A stretch of 16,587 bases of DNA, taken from NCBI GenBank assembly GCA_934615145.1, contig CAKTTM010000010.1, positions 1 to 16,587 of the forward strand, read 5' to 3'. The position numbers and the translations under genes are program-made. The notes beneath the pieces are model-generated. The model did no database searches, had not been told where the DNA came from, and saw only the letters and a list, made by a program, of their open reading frames with translations. Source of the stretch: an uncultured Clostridia bacterium (lineage in GTDB: Bacteria > Bacillota > Clostridia > Christensenellales > Aristaeellaceae). Below, in pieces: positions 1-7,393 of the stretch. How positions within the stretch are numbered: the stretch's first letter is position 1; each line of letters opens with the position of its first letter.

Positions 1-2489
1 GGATCAGGCTGCTGATAGGGATCTGTGGGGTAGACCGGCTGGCTGTGCGGGCCATGGACGGTGCAGACCGCGCCCTGATCGCCGCCCATGACAGCCGGGC
101 CCAGATAGTCGGTCAGCACGCTCTGGTACTGGGTGCCCACAAAGGCCTGCAGGGGATGCCCCTGGGGCAGCACCACCACGCCGCGGGCGGCCTGTGTCTC
201 CGGCGGGCAGTGTGGCCCGGCCAGCTGGCCAGACACCGTGCAGATGGTGGCCGAGCGGTGCATCTGGCAGGGCGTGGTGGGCACGGTGCCCTGCGCCCAA
301 TAGTCGGTGACGGTGCCGTAGTTCATGCTGTCGCGCATGCAGGCCTCTGTGGCCAGCTGGCCGGAGACCGCGCAGGTGGTGGCCTTGACCAGGCCATAAT
401 CCTCGGCGCTGCCCTCTAATATATTGCGGTTTTGCAGGCTCTGCTGGCTGTGGATATCGCCCATGAAGGCCTTCCACAGCTTGGCGGCGCTGTTGCCGCC
501 AGTGGTCCTGCTGGACAGCGGCTTGTAGTTATCATGCCCTATCCAGACGGCGCCGGCGTACCAGCCGGTGAGCCCCGCAAAGAACACGCCGCGCTGCTCG
601 GAGTTGGTGCCCTTCTGTATCGCTTCCTTCATCATGTCCACCGTCAGCCAGGCGGTGGAGGGCTTGAAGACCTGGCGGCGCTCCTGCCTGGCATGGCTGT
701 CCCAGAGCACATTGCCCTGGGCATCGGTGATGCCGATGAAGCTCAGCGGCGTCTGGTAGATGCCGCCGTTGCCCAGCACGCCAAAGGCCACACTCATCTC
801 CACAGGCGTCAGCCCGCTTGAGCCCAGCGCCAGGCCAAAGGGCGTCTTGTTGACATGCTCTTCGGCAGCGCCCAGGCGCAGCAGGAAGTCGGCCGAGCGC
901 TCGACGCCCACATAGGTCATCAATGTCTGGGCGGTGGCGGTGTTGTCGGACTTGACCAGCGAGGTGCGCAGCGTCTGCGGGCCGCGGTAGCTGCTGCCGC
1001 CGTAGTTCTTGGGCCAGGTGTCCTTGCCGTCAGCGCCCCGCCAGCCGATGATGGGGATGGGCATGTTATAGACCACAGAGGCGGGGCTTGCGCCCAGCTC
1101 GATGGCGGGCGCGAAAGCCGATATCGGCTTGATGGAGGAGCCCACCGGCATGTTCATGTCGGCGGCGCGGTTCAAAGTCTTGCGCTGGGTGGGCGCGGTG
1201 CGGCTGCCCACGATGGCCTTGAGCTCGCCCGTGCGGTAGTCGATGATGGCGGCCGCCGCCTGGGGCTGTATGATGTCCTCATAGGTGCCGTCCTGATTGC
1301 GGGAGCGGAAGGTCTTGTCCCCCGGATCGCGCAGGGCGGGATAGTCCTTGTAGTTGTATAGCGTCTGCTCCAGGCTCTGCTGCATCTGGGTGTCCAGCGC
1401 AAGGTAGACCTTGTAGCCGCCGGTGCGCAGCTCGCGCTCCATGGCGGCGCGGTTGCGCGCGGTGTTCTCCAGCGAATTGAGCTTCAGCAGCGTCTGCACC
1501 ACATCCTTGACCGCATACTCCACATAGTGCACATAGGGGTAGAGCTTCTCCCCCTCGGGCGACTGGGGCAGCACATGGGCGGTGGTCGGCTGCAGCGCCT
1601 CCACATACTGGGCATGGGTGATGAACTGATTCTCATACATCATGCGCAGCACATAGTTGGTGCGGTTGGTGGTGATGGCGGTATAGTCGGTGGTGTCGGA
1701 CTTGCGGGTGTAGAGATTGCGCCTGGCGTTGTAGTAATAGGGATTGGTGGTCATGCCGGCCAGCATGGCGCACTCGCGCAGGCTGAGTTGGTTGAGCTCC
1801 TTGCCAAAGTAGCCGGTGGCCGCCACCTTGACGCCATAGTAGTTCTCACCCAAGTAGATGGTGTTGAGGTAGCTCTCCAGTATCTCCTGCTTGGAGTACC
1901 GGGTCTCCAGCTGCATGGCCAGGTAGGCCTCCTGTATCTTGCGCTTGTAGCTTTGCTCGGCCGACAGCACGGTGTTCTTGATCAGCTGCTGGGTGATGGT
2001 GCTGCCGCCCTGCTGGGAGCCGGAGACAAAGTTGGTGATGAAGGCGCCCACGATGCGCTTGACATCGATGCCGCTGTGGGTGAAAAAGCGCGCGTCCTCC
2101 ACCGCCACAAAGGCATACTGCAGCTGCTGGGGCATGGTATCGATGGAGACCATGATGCGATTTTCCGTGCCCTTATAGTCGGTGATCAGGTTGCCCTTGG
2201 CGTCGTAGAAGAAGGAGGTCTGCGCCTGGTCGTCTATCTTTTCGATGTCCAGCATCGGGGCCGTCTCCACATAGGCCTTGGCGATGCCCACCACCGCGCC
2301 AAGCCCCGCCAGGCCCACCAGCAGTATCAGCACGATCAGCATGCGGAAGGCGTTGACGATGACCGACAGCGCGAAGCTGGGCCGGCGGGTGCGCTTTTTG
2401 AACAGGCTGCGCCTGGGCGGCGCCTCCCAGCCCCCGTTTAGCTCCATGCTTTCCTGCGCGCTCAGGCGCCTGTTTCTGCCTCTTGCCAT
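1..2489 (-). CDS. Class A penicillin-binding protein (PBP1A type), C-terminus cut by window edge
   Basis: Bifunctional peptidoglycan synthase: glycosyltransferase (GT51) plus DD-transpeptidase, anchored in the membrane and acting outside the cell. About 829 residues are visible. The ATG at 2489 is supported by AAGGAG at 2495-2500 (5-nt spacer). Residues 1-42 are a basic cytoplasmic tail and about 43-70 a membrane helix. GT51 motifs follow: VEDARFF with catalytic-type Glu131, GGSTITQQLIKN, and ILESYLNTIYLG. The transpeptidase domain has GSSIK (Ser451, Lys454) and SDN (Ser514-Asn516). The third motif, KTG(T/S), is absent: EAIQKGTNSEQRG (Lys626-Gly627-Thr628) runs straight into FFAGLTGWYAGAVWIG, the block that normally follows KTGT. 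The visible tail repeats C-x-VSGQLA twice and has more Cys, as in clostridial class A PBPs. Family assignment (ponA/mrcA-like) is firm; whether the transpeptidase works is doubtful. Confidence 0.95.
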   Translation of the reverse strand, partial: MARGRNRRLSAQESMELNGGWEAPPRRSLFKKRTRRPSFALSVIVNAFRMLIVLILLVGLAGLGAVVGIAKAYVETAPMLDIEKIDDQAQTSFFYDAKGNLITDYKGTENRIMVSIDTMPQQLQYAFVAVEDARFFTHSGIDVKRIVGAFITNFVSGSQQGGSTITQQLIKNTVLSAEQSYKRKIQEAYLAMQLETRYSKQEILESYLNTIYLGENYYGVKVAATGYFGKELNQLSLRECAMLAGMTTNPYYYNARRNLYTRKSDTTDYTAITTNRTNYVLRMMYENQFITHAQYVEALQPTTAHVLPQSPEGEKLYPYVHYVEYAVKDVVQTLLKLNSLENTARNRAAMERELRTGGYKVYLALDTQMQQSLEQTLYNYKDYPALRDPGDKTFRSRNQDGTYEDIIQPQAAAAIIDYRTGELKAIVGSRTAPTQRKTLNRAADMNMPVGSSIKPISAFAPAIELGASPASVVYNMPIPIIGWRGADGKDTWPKNYGGSSYRGPQTLRTSLVKSDNTATAQTLMTYVGVERSADFLLRLGAAEEHVNKTPFGLALGSSGLTPVEMSVAFGVLGNGGIYQTPLSFIGITDAQGNVLWDSHARQERRQVFKPSTAWLTVDMMKEAIQKGTNSEQRGVFFAGLTGWYAGAVWIGHDNYKPLSSRTTGGNSAAKLWKAFMGDIHSQQSLQNRNILEGSAEDYGLVKATTCAVSGQLATEACMRDSMNYGTVTDYWAQGTVPTTPCQMHRSATICTVSGQLAGPHCPPETQAARGVVVLPQGHPLQAFVGTQYQSVLTDYLGPAVMGGDQGAVCTVHGPHSQPVYPTDPYQQPD

Positions 2490-2516
2490 GCCTGCTCCTT
2501 GGTGTTTTTCAGGGGC

Positions 2517-2546
2517 ATTATAACACAGCCCGCTCAGCGGTGACAG
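2517..2546 (-). promoter_or_regulatory. Extended -10 promoter of the PBP gene
   Basis: On the minus strand TATAAT (2517-2522) is preceded by TGT, giving an extended -10 (TGnTATAAT). A weak -35, CTGTCA (2541-2546), sits 18 nt upstream. The predicted start is near 2510, giving a leader of about 20 nt that holds the ribosome binding site at 2495-2500. An 11-bp palindrome, CCGCTCAGCGG (2530-2540), fills the spacer and could be an operator or chance. Confidence 0.7.
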
Positions 2547-2605
2547 CCACCGCGGGGAATATGTTACGATAAAGTCGCAAAAATGTAATAAAATGGCGGA
2601 ATCGC

Positions 2606-2634
2606 TTGACAGGCCTTGACCTATCCCTTAGAAT
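2606..2634 (+). promoter_or_regulatory. Sigma-A-type promoter of the Ig-like surface protein gene
   Basis: TTGACA (2606-2611), a 17-nt spacer, then TAGAAT (2629-2634): a near-consensus housekeeping promoter. It overlaps the upstream in-frame TTG at 2616, so that codon cannot be the translation start. Transcription should begin near 2641, leaving a leader of about 60 nt before the ATG at 2700. It is divergent from the PBP promoter. Confidence 0.8.
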
Positions 2635-2699
2635 ACCTCAGTATGAACCATTCAAAATGCGTCCAATGCGCGCTGAGCGCACCGGAAGGGGGGACGGGC

Positions 2700-4661
2700 A
2701 TGCTTCATGCCCATAGCCATATGATAAGAAAGAGTCTGATCTTCCTGGGGGCAGTCATACTGCTGGTATTCTTGTCCGCATCGGCGCTGGCGCTGACCGA
2801 TGCCAGCGCCATCAGCTTTGAGATGACGGTGGATCCCGCTGCCCTCAAGGCGCCTGGCAATGTGACGGTGTCCCTGCGGGTGGCCAATGTGGGCGCGGAG
2901 GACATCACGGTGCCCATGACCGTCTATGACGCCGACGGCAAGATACTCACCGCCGCCTTTGACGGCGGGGCCATCGCCTCCCTGAAGGTCAACGAGGTGG
3001 TCACCTGGGAGGGCGCCTGGCGCGTCAGCCAGGAGCATTTGGACGCCGGCAAGATCACCTTTAACCTGCGCCTCAACACGCAGGACGCCACCGGCGCCAT
3101 CGCGCAGGTGAGCGTGGCCGCCGCCGCCCCCATCGCCTTTGACGGCGACAAGGTGGCGCTGGATGTGCAGCGCGCCATCACACCCGAGGTGGTGCGCAAT
3201 GGCGACAATGTGGTCGTCACCTACACGCTGACCAACAGCGGCAATGTGGGCCTCAAAGAGATCATCGTGCGTGAGAACGGCAAGATATCCAACACGCCCC
3301 AGTCGGTGGCCACCCTGGCCGCAGGCAGCACGCAGACGGTCAGCTTCACCAAGAAGGCGGGCGCCACGGAGCTTGAAAGCTCCGCCGTGGTCACCTACAA
3401 GAAGGAAGGCACCAACACCGAGCTGCGCCAGACGGTGGAGCTGGCCACCATACCGGTTGCCCGCCCCGGCTTCTCCAGCGAGCTGACGGCCGACAAGACC
3501 ACGGTGGCCATCGGTGAAAAGGTAACGCTGACGCTGACGCTCAACAACGTGGGCAACATCAGCTACAGCAACATACAGGTGACCGACCCCAAGCTGGGCG
3601 TCGTGTTCAGCGATCTGAGCCTGCCTGCGGGTGAAAGCGTCACGCAGACCAAAGAGATCACCATGATGACGCCCACCACCTTCAAGTTCAGCATCGCGCT
3701 GGAGGACAACACCGGCCGCAAGCAGACCGAGACCACCAACGAGCTCAAGGTCTCCGCCTACGCCGAGAACCAGATCATGCGGCTGAATGTACAGTTGTCC
3801 GCCGATACTGACACCATCGAGACTCAGCCTGGCCTGGTGCGCTTCACCATCCTGATCACCAATGACTCCAGCAACCTGGCCAAGCCCGTCAATGTCTATC
3901 ACGGCGCGGCGCAGATCACCCATATCCCGGAGCTCAAGCCAGGCGAAAGCATCAGCGTATCGCGCTACTTCAGCCTCAACCAGGCGGGCAAGTACCGCTT
4001 TTCAGTCCGCACGGTGGACGGCCTGGACAACACGGTGTCCTTTGACTCCAACGAGCTGACGATCGCCTATGTGCCGCCCACGCCGGCCCCCACCAAGGTG
4101 GTGGTGCCCACGGTGGCCCCCATCGTCACCTACTCCCCCATCCCGCTGACGGGCGGGGACGACCTGGCCATCAAGGGCCGCGACACGCTCTTTGTGGCGA
4201 TGATCGCCCTGGGCCTGCTGTTTGGCGCCAGCCTGCTGCTGTTCCTGGTCAGCTCCGCCATGCGGGCTCGGGTGCGCGCGCAGTCCAATGCCGCCTATGA
4301 CCACCTGGAGGTCACCGAAAAGCGCGACTACAAGAACCCCAGCACCTATCAGGGCAGCACACTGGCCGAGCCTGAGCCGCTGGGAGATGCAGAGCCCCTG
4401 GCAGAGACCCCGCGTGAGGAGCTGCCCCACGAGAAGTACTTAAAGGATGAGGCGCCCAAGCCCATCGAAGAGGCGGCGGCTGAGGCCCAGGACATTCAGG
4501 AGGCGGCGGAGGAAGCCCTACCGCCCAGCGACGACGAGGCCGCCTACCGCCTGACCCGCGAGGGCGATGAGGCGCCGCCAGAGGGCGAGGACGCCCAGGC
4601 CACTGAGAAGCGCAGCCGCCGCGCCGCCAAACATTACCAGATGCCCGGCGACGAGGAGTAA
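2700..4661 (+). CDS. Secreted, membrane-anchored protein with Ig-like (CARDB/DUF11-type) domains and acidic cytoplasmic tail
   Basis: A 653-residue protein; exact function unknown, probably a surface or envelope structural protein. I chose ATG 2700 because the promoter lies at 2606-2634 and a purine-rich GGAAGGGGG (2684-2692) sits 7 nt upstream. Residues 1-31 are a signal peptide ending in SASALA. Three to four beta-sandwich repeats follow at about 35-145, 150-250, 257-352 and 358-457. They have the marks of CARDB/DUF11 folds: LTNSGNVGL, LNNVGNISYS and spaced aromatic/Gly turns. A Pro/Thr/Val-rich stalk (459-480) leads to IPLTG (481-485), a membrane helix (497-520) and basic RARVRAQ. About 125 residues rich in Glu, Ala and Pro remain inside the cell. 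It appears monocistronic, with a terminator 23 nt downstream. The repeat assignment is by eye. Confidence 0.82.
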   Translation: MLHAHSHMIRKSLIFLGAVILLVFLSASALALTDASAISFEMTVDPAALKAPGNVTVSLRVANVGAEDITVPMTVYDADGKILTAAFDGGAIASLKVNEVVTWEGAWRVSQEHLDAGKITFNLRLNTQDATGAIAQVSVAAAAPIAFDGDKVALDVQRAITPEVVRNGDNVVVTYTLTNSGNVGLKEIIVRENGKISNTPQSVATLAAGSTQTVSFTKKAGATELESSAVVTYKKEGTNTELRQTVELATIPVARPGFSSELTADKTTVAIGEKVTLTLTLNNVGNISYSNIQVTDPKLGVVFSDLSLPAGESVTQTKEITMMTPTTFKFSIALEDNTGRKQTETTNELKVSAYAENQIMRLNVQLSADTDTIETQPGLVRFTILITNDSSNLAKPVNVYHGAAQITHIPELKPGESISVSRYFSLNQAGKYRFSVRTVDGLDNTVSFDSNELTIAYVPPTPAPTKVVVPTVAPIVTYSPIPLTGGDDLAIKGRDTLFVAMIALGLLFGASLLLFLVSSAMRARVRAQSNAAYDHLEVTEKRDYKNPSTYQGSTLAEPEPLGDAEPLAETPREELPHEKYLKDEAPKPIEEAAAEAQDIQEAAEEALPPSDDEAAYRLTREGDEAPPEGEDAQATEKRSRRAAKHYQMPGDEE

Positions 4662-4684
4662 GCGCAGGACTTAGGATATTCCAC

Positions 4685-4712
4685 GGGCCCGCTGCAGGAC
4701 TGCCGCGGGCCC
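4685..4712 (+). terminator. Intrinsic terminator after the Ig-like protein gene
   Basis: GGGCCCGC (4685-4692) pairs perfectly with GCGGGCCC (4705-4712); the loop can form an additional GCA/TGC stem. The following TGCTTTATA is only modestly T-rich, so termination may be imperfect. It sits 23 nt past the stop codon at 4661. Confidence 0.65.
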
Positions 4713-4719
4713 ATGCTTT

Positions 4720-4881
4720 ATACCAATCGAAATCATGATGGCATCCAAAGCGCTTAGGTATTTTGTTTTGGCGCGAGGAGCAGTCGAGCGATAGCGTAGC
4801 GGCGCTACGCGAAGCGAGCAGCGACATGGCGCCGGCGCAAGAGACCAAGCGCGACGATGCAATAAGGATCGAGATTGGTAT
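4720..4881. repeat. 162-bp nested palindromic element (MITE/REP-like or structured RNA)
   Basis: Five arm pairs nest around one centre. ATACCAATC (4720-4728) pairs with GATTGGTAT (4873-4881), GCATC (4741-4745) with GATGC (4856-4860), and GCGCTT (4750-4755) with AAGCGC (4847-4852). Inside these, GGCGC (4770-4774) pairs with GCGCC (4829-4833), and GCGTAGC (4794-4800) with GCTACGC (4804-4810) across a 3-nt loop. It holds no convincing coding frame and no clear target-site duplication. It lies between a terminator and a promoter, a usual home for non-autonomous miniature elements or REP-like units. Only one copy is in this window, so repetition in the genome is inferred. Confidence 0.6.
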
Positions 4882-4884
4882 TAC

Positions 4885-4913
4885 TTGACAGCCATGGGCG
4901 CCTGGCCTAAAAT
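4885..4913 (+). promoter_or_regulatory. Sigma-A-type promoter of the DUF5050-DUF362-CotH operon
   Basis: TTGACA (4885-4890), a 17-nt spacer, then TAAAAT (4908-4913): near consensus. Its -35 begins only 3 nt after the end of the palindromic element at 4881. The expected start is about 4920, 29 nt before the ATG at 4949. It probably drives all three genes up to 9345, since the gene junctions are 21 nt and -1 nt. Confidence 0.82.
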
Positions 4914-4924
4914 CGCGCCATGGC
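4891..4924. promoter_or_regulatory. Inverted repeat spanning the -10 box, candidate operator
   Basis: GCCATGGGCGC (4891-4901) and GCGCCATGGC (4915-4924) are inverted copies apart from one extra G in the left arm. They flank the -10 box and the predicted start site. A dimeric repressor bound here would block the promoter. No regulator gene is nearby, so its role is inference. Confidence 0.4.
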
Positions 4925-4948
4925 AAGCGACCCACGAGAGGAGATATC

Positions 4949-6268
4949 ATGCGCAAGAGACGATGCCTTAGCCTGTTGGTGCTGGTGACGCTGCTGATCA
5001 CTGTGATGCCAGCCGGCGCCGAGGCGCTGCCCGTGGTGCTGACCCAGAGCCTACCAGAGGGCATGAGTGGCGTCTACTACGGCACCCGCCTGCAGGCGCA
5101 GGGCGAGCGGCCCATGGTCTGGGGTTATGGCGCTTCGGGCGGCATCTCCAACGCCTTCCCCGAGGGCATGAGCCTGAGCGAGTCTGGCGTGCTCAGCGGC
5201 ACGCCCAGCTATCCGGGCGACTATCACATTGCCGTCACCGTCACCAACCCGGCCGGCACCACCACCCAGGTCTACCAGCTGCACATCGCCCCCTTTGACG
5301 AGGCGCGCCTGCCCCAGGGTGGCGAAAACATCGACATCATCGGGGAAGGCAATGACAGCATCGTGGGCCTGGCCAACGGCATGAACGGCGGGCGGCTGAC
5401 CATGCAGGGCGATGAGGCCTTCTTCATCGACGGCAAGGGCTACCTGATGGGCATCTCCGCGCCCTTTAACAAAAAGGCCAAGCGGCTCTTTGGCGCGGTG
5501 CGCTACGCCAACATCGATTCGGATGCCGATTTCCTCTATTACTTTCACCGCTACCTGGACAATGAGGCCAGCAAGGCCCAGGACAAGAACGTCTATGTCA
5601 CCTATGTGGCGGCTGACCCCATCGCGGGCAGGGGCCGCTATTCGCTGCTGGACCTGCGCCTGCCCGACTTCAAAGACCTCAAGATCACCGACCGGGTGCT
5701 GACCTATATCGGCTATGACGGCGTCATGGGCCGCATACTGCTCAAGAGCAAGGCCTCTGTTGACCTGCGCAGCTATCATGATGGCCAGGAGCTGCGCGCG
5801 GAGCATGCCTTCCCCTATAATGGGCGCATCTGGTTTCAGCAGGTCAAGACAGGGCAGCTGTACAGCATGCCGCTGGACGGCCAGGTGGCCAGGCAATTGA
5901 CAGACAGCAAGACGCTGCGCTTTACCATCGCACGCATGCGGGGTGAGGACAGGCTGCTCTACACCGACAAGAACCAAAAGCTATACAGCGCCGACCTGCA
6001 GGGCGGGGACATACAGCCCCTGGGCAAGCTCTACGCCAGCCAGCTCAATGCCAACGCGGACTATGTGTTCTTTGCCGACGCCAAGGGCGGCAACCGGCTG
6101 AAGATGTTCCCGGTGGATGATCCAGGTGATGTCACCAAGCTAAGCGATGTGGCGGTCGATCAGATCTATGCTTTCCCGGACTTTGTGGCCTATCAGAAGA
6201 AGGGCAGCAAGCAACTGTATATCCTCAGCCTTGGCAGCGAAGACAAGGCGGTCAGGATCAGTCAATAA
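4949..6268 (+). CDS. Exported putative-Ig plus DUF5050-like beta-propeller protein
   Basis: A 439-residue protein of unknown function, first gene of a three-gene operon. The ATG is preceded by AGAGGAG (4937-4943, 5-nt spacer). Residues 1-25 form a signal peptide (MRKRR, then a Leu/Val core, then PAGAEA). Residues about 28-113 match a putative-Ig (He_PIG) domain: LPEGMSLSESGVLSGTP and then AVTVTNPAG. Residues about 143-435 are repeated short beta-strand blades of the DUF5050 or TolB-like propeller kind, such as RLTMQGDEAFFIDGKGYL, GRIWFQQVKTGQLYSMPLDG and DRLLYTDKNQKLYSADLQGG. There is no membrane anchor, lipobox or sorting signal, so it is probably released or held non-covalently. Propellers of this kind usually bind partners or ligands and are not catalytic; no ligand can be named. 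Confidence 0.85.
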   Translation: MRKRRCLSLLVLVTLLITVMPAGAEALPVVLTQSLPEGMSGVYYGTRLQAQGERPMVWGYGASGGISNAFPEGMSLSESGVLSGTPSYPGDYHIAVTVTNPAGTTTQVYQLHIAPFDEARLPQGGENIDIIGEGNDSIVGLANGMNGGRLTMQGDEAFFIDGKGYLMGISAPFNKKAKRLFGAVRYANIDSDADFLYYFHRYLDNEASKAQDKNVYVTYVAADPIAGRGRYSLLDLRLPDFKDLKITDRVLTYIGYDGVMGRILLKSKASVDLRSYHDGQELRAEHAFPYNGRIWFQQVKTGQLYSMPLDGQVARQLTDSKTLRFTIARMRGEDRLLYTDKNQKLYSADLQGGDIQPLGKLYASQLNANADYVFFADAKGGNRLKMFPVDDPGDVTKLSDVAVDQIYAFPDFVAYQKKGSKQLYILSLGSEDKAVRISQ

Positions 6269-6289
6269 TCACATCGTCAGGAGGACATC

Positions 6290-7393
6290 ATGAGCGCGTC
6301 AAAGGTCTATATGACGGATTTCAGGGTCAGGAACGGCGAGGACATGCTGCGCAAGCTCAAGCGCCTGTGCAAGGCCGCGGGCATCGAGCAGATCGACTTC
6401 AAGGACAAGTTCACCGCCATCAAGATGCACTTTGGGGAGCCGGGCAACCTGGCCTTCCTGCGGCCCAACTACGCCAAGGCGGTGGCAGACTATGTCAAGG
6501 ACCTGGGCGGCAAGCCCTTCCTGACGGACAGCAATACGCTCTACACCGGCCTTCGGCGCAACGCCCTGGATCATCTGGACTCCGCCTACATGAATGGCTT
6601 TAGCCCGCTGACGGTGGGCTGCCATGTCATCATCGCAGACGGCATCAAGGGCACCGACGAGATGCATGTCTCCGTCAAGGGCGACTATGTGCGCCAGGCC
6701 AAGATAGGCCGGGCCATCATGGACGCCGATGTGTTCATTTCGCTGACGCACTTCAAGGGCCATGAGGCCACCGGCTTTGGCGGCGCGCTCAAGAACATCG
6801 GCATGGGCGCTGGCAGCTTTGCCGGCAAAAAGGAGATGCACTCCTCTGAGAAGCCGGCGGTCGATCGCGACCTGTGCATCGCCTGCGAGGCCTGCATTGA
6901 GGCCTGCGCGCATGACGCCATCCACATGGAGGACGGCGCCGCCAACATCTCCACCGACAAGTGCACTGGCTGCGGCCGCTGCATCGCTGTCTGCCCCAGC
7001 CGGGCCATACAGCCCATGGACGACCAGGCGCTGGAGATACTGGTCTGCAAGGTGGCCGAGTATACCAAGGCCGTGGTGCAGAACAGGCCCTGCTTCCACA
7101 TCGCGCTGATCATGGATGTCTCGCCCTTCTGCGACTGCTATAGCTCCTCAGACGCGCCCATCGTGCCGGATGTGGGCATGCTGGCCAGCTTTGACCCGGT
7201 GGCGCTGGATCAGGCCTGCGCGGACCTGGTCAACCAGCAGCCCGTTAACCCCGACAGCCTGCTGGGCGATAAGCCCAGGGGCGAGGATCACTTCCACGCG
7301 CTGCACAGCGATACCAATTGGCAGCACGGCCTCAAGCACGGCGAAAAGATTGGCCTGGGCACCCGCCAGTACGAACTGATCAGGATGACCTGA
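6290..7393 (+). CDS. DUF362 protein with two [4Fe-4S] ferredoxin motifs
   Basis: A 367-residue cytoplasmic iron-sulfur protein. ATG 6290 has a perfect AGGAGG (6279-6284, 5-nt spacer), 21 nt after the preceding stop. The DUF362 fold flanks a ferredoxin insert: IKMHFGEPGN near the start, LTHFKGHEATGFGGALKN around 150-170, and SFDPVALDQACADL near the end. The insert has two CxxCxxCxxxC motifs: Cys196/199/202/206, where the last Cys is followed by Ala and not Pro, and Cys225/228/231/235 followed by Pro. The family is widespread in anaerobes and its reaction is not established; electron transfer is the likely role. It has no signal peptide although both operon partners are exported. The last base of its TGA stop is the first base of the next gene's ATG. 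Confidence 0.92.
   Translation: MSASKVYMTDFRVRNGEDMLRKLKRLCKAAGIEQIDFKDKFTAIKMHFGEPGNLAFLRPNYAKAVADYVKDLGGKPFLTDSNTLYTGLRRNALDHLDSAYMNGFSPLTVGCHVIIADGIKGTDEMHVSVKGDYVRQAKIGRAIMDADVFISLTHFKGHEATGFGGALKNIGMGAGSFAGKKEMHSSEKPAVDRDLCIACEACIEACAHDAIHMEDGAANISTDKCTGCGRCIAVCPSRAIQPMDDQALEILVCKVAEYTKAVVQNRPCFHIALIMDVSPFCDCYSSSDAPIVPDVGMLASFDPVALDQACADLVNQQPVNPDSLLGDKPRGEDHFHALHSDTNWQHGLKHGEKIGLGTRQYELIRMT

Noticed and set aside
1527..2441. 304-codon open frame on the plus strand opposite the PBP gene
   Set aside because: It is antisense to clear PBP motifs, has Gly/His/Leu/Val-rich composition, and has no ribosome binding site or family resemblance.
2616..2699. Upstream TTG start adding 28 residues to the Ig-like protein
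   Set aside because: The TTG lies inside the -35/-10 spacer of the promoter, so it would not be in the mRNA; the added residues also precede a normal signal peptide.
2652..3923. Long open frame of 423 codons on the minus strand
   Set aside because: It lies wholly antisense to the Ig-like protein gene, has low-complexity Gly/His/Val-rich composition typical of high-GC shadow frames, and has no recognisable domain.
4713..4948. Small protein frames within the palindromic element
   Set aside because: Short frames here have no ribosome binding site and their composition follows from the palindrome; the structure explains the sequence better.
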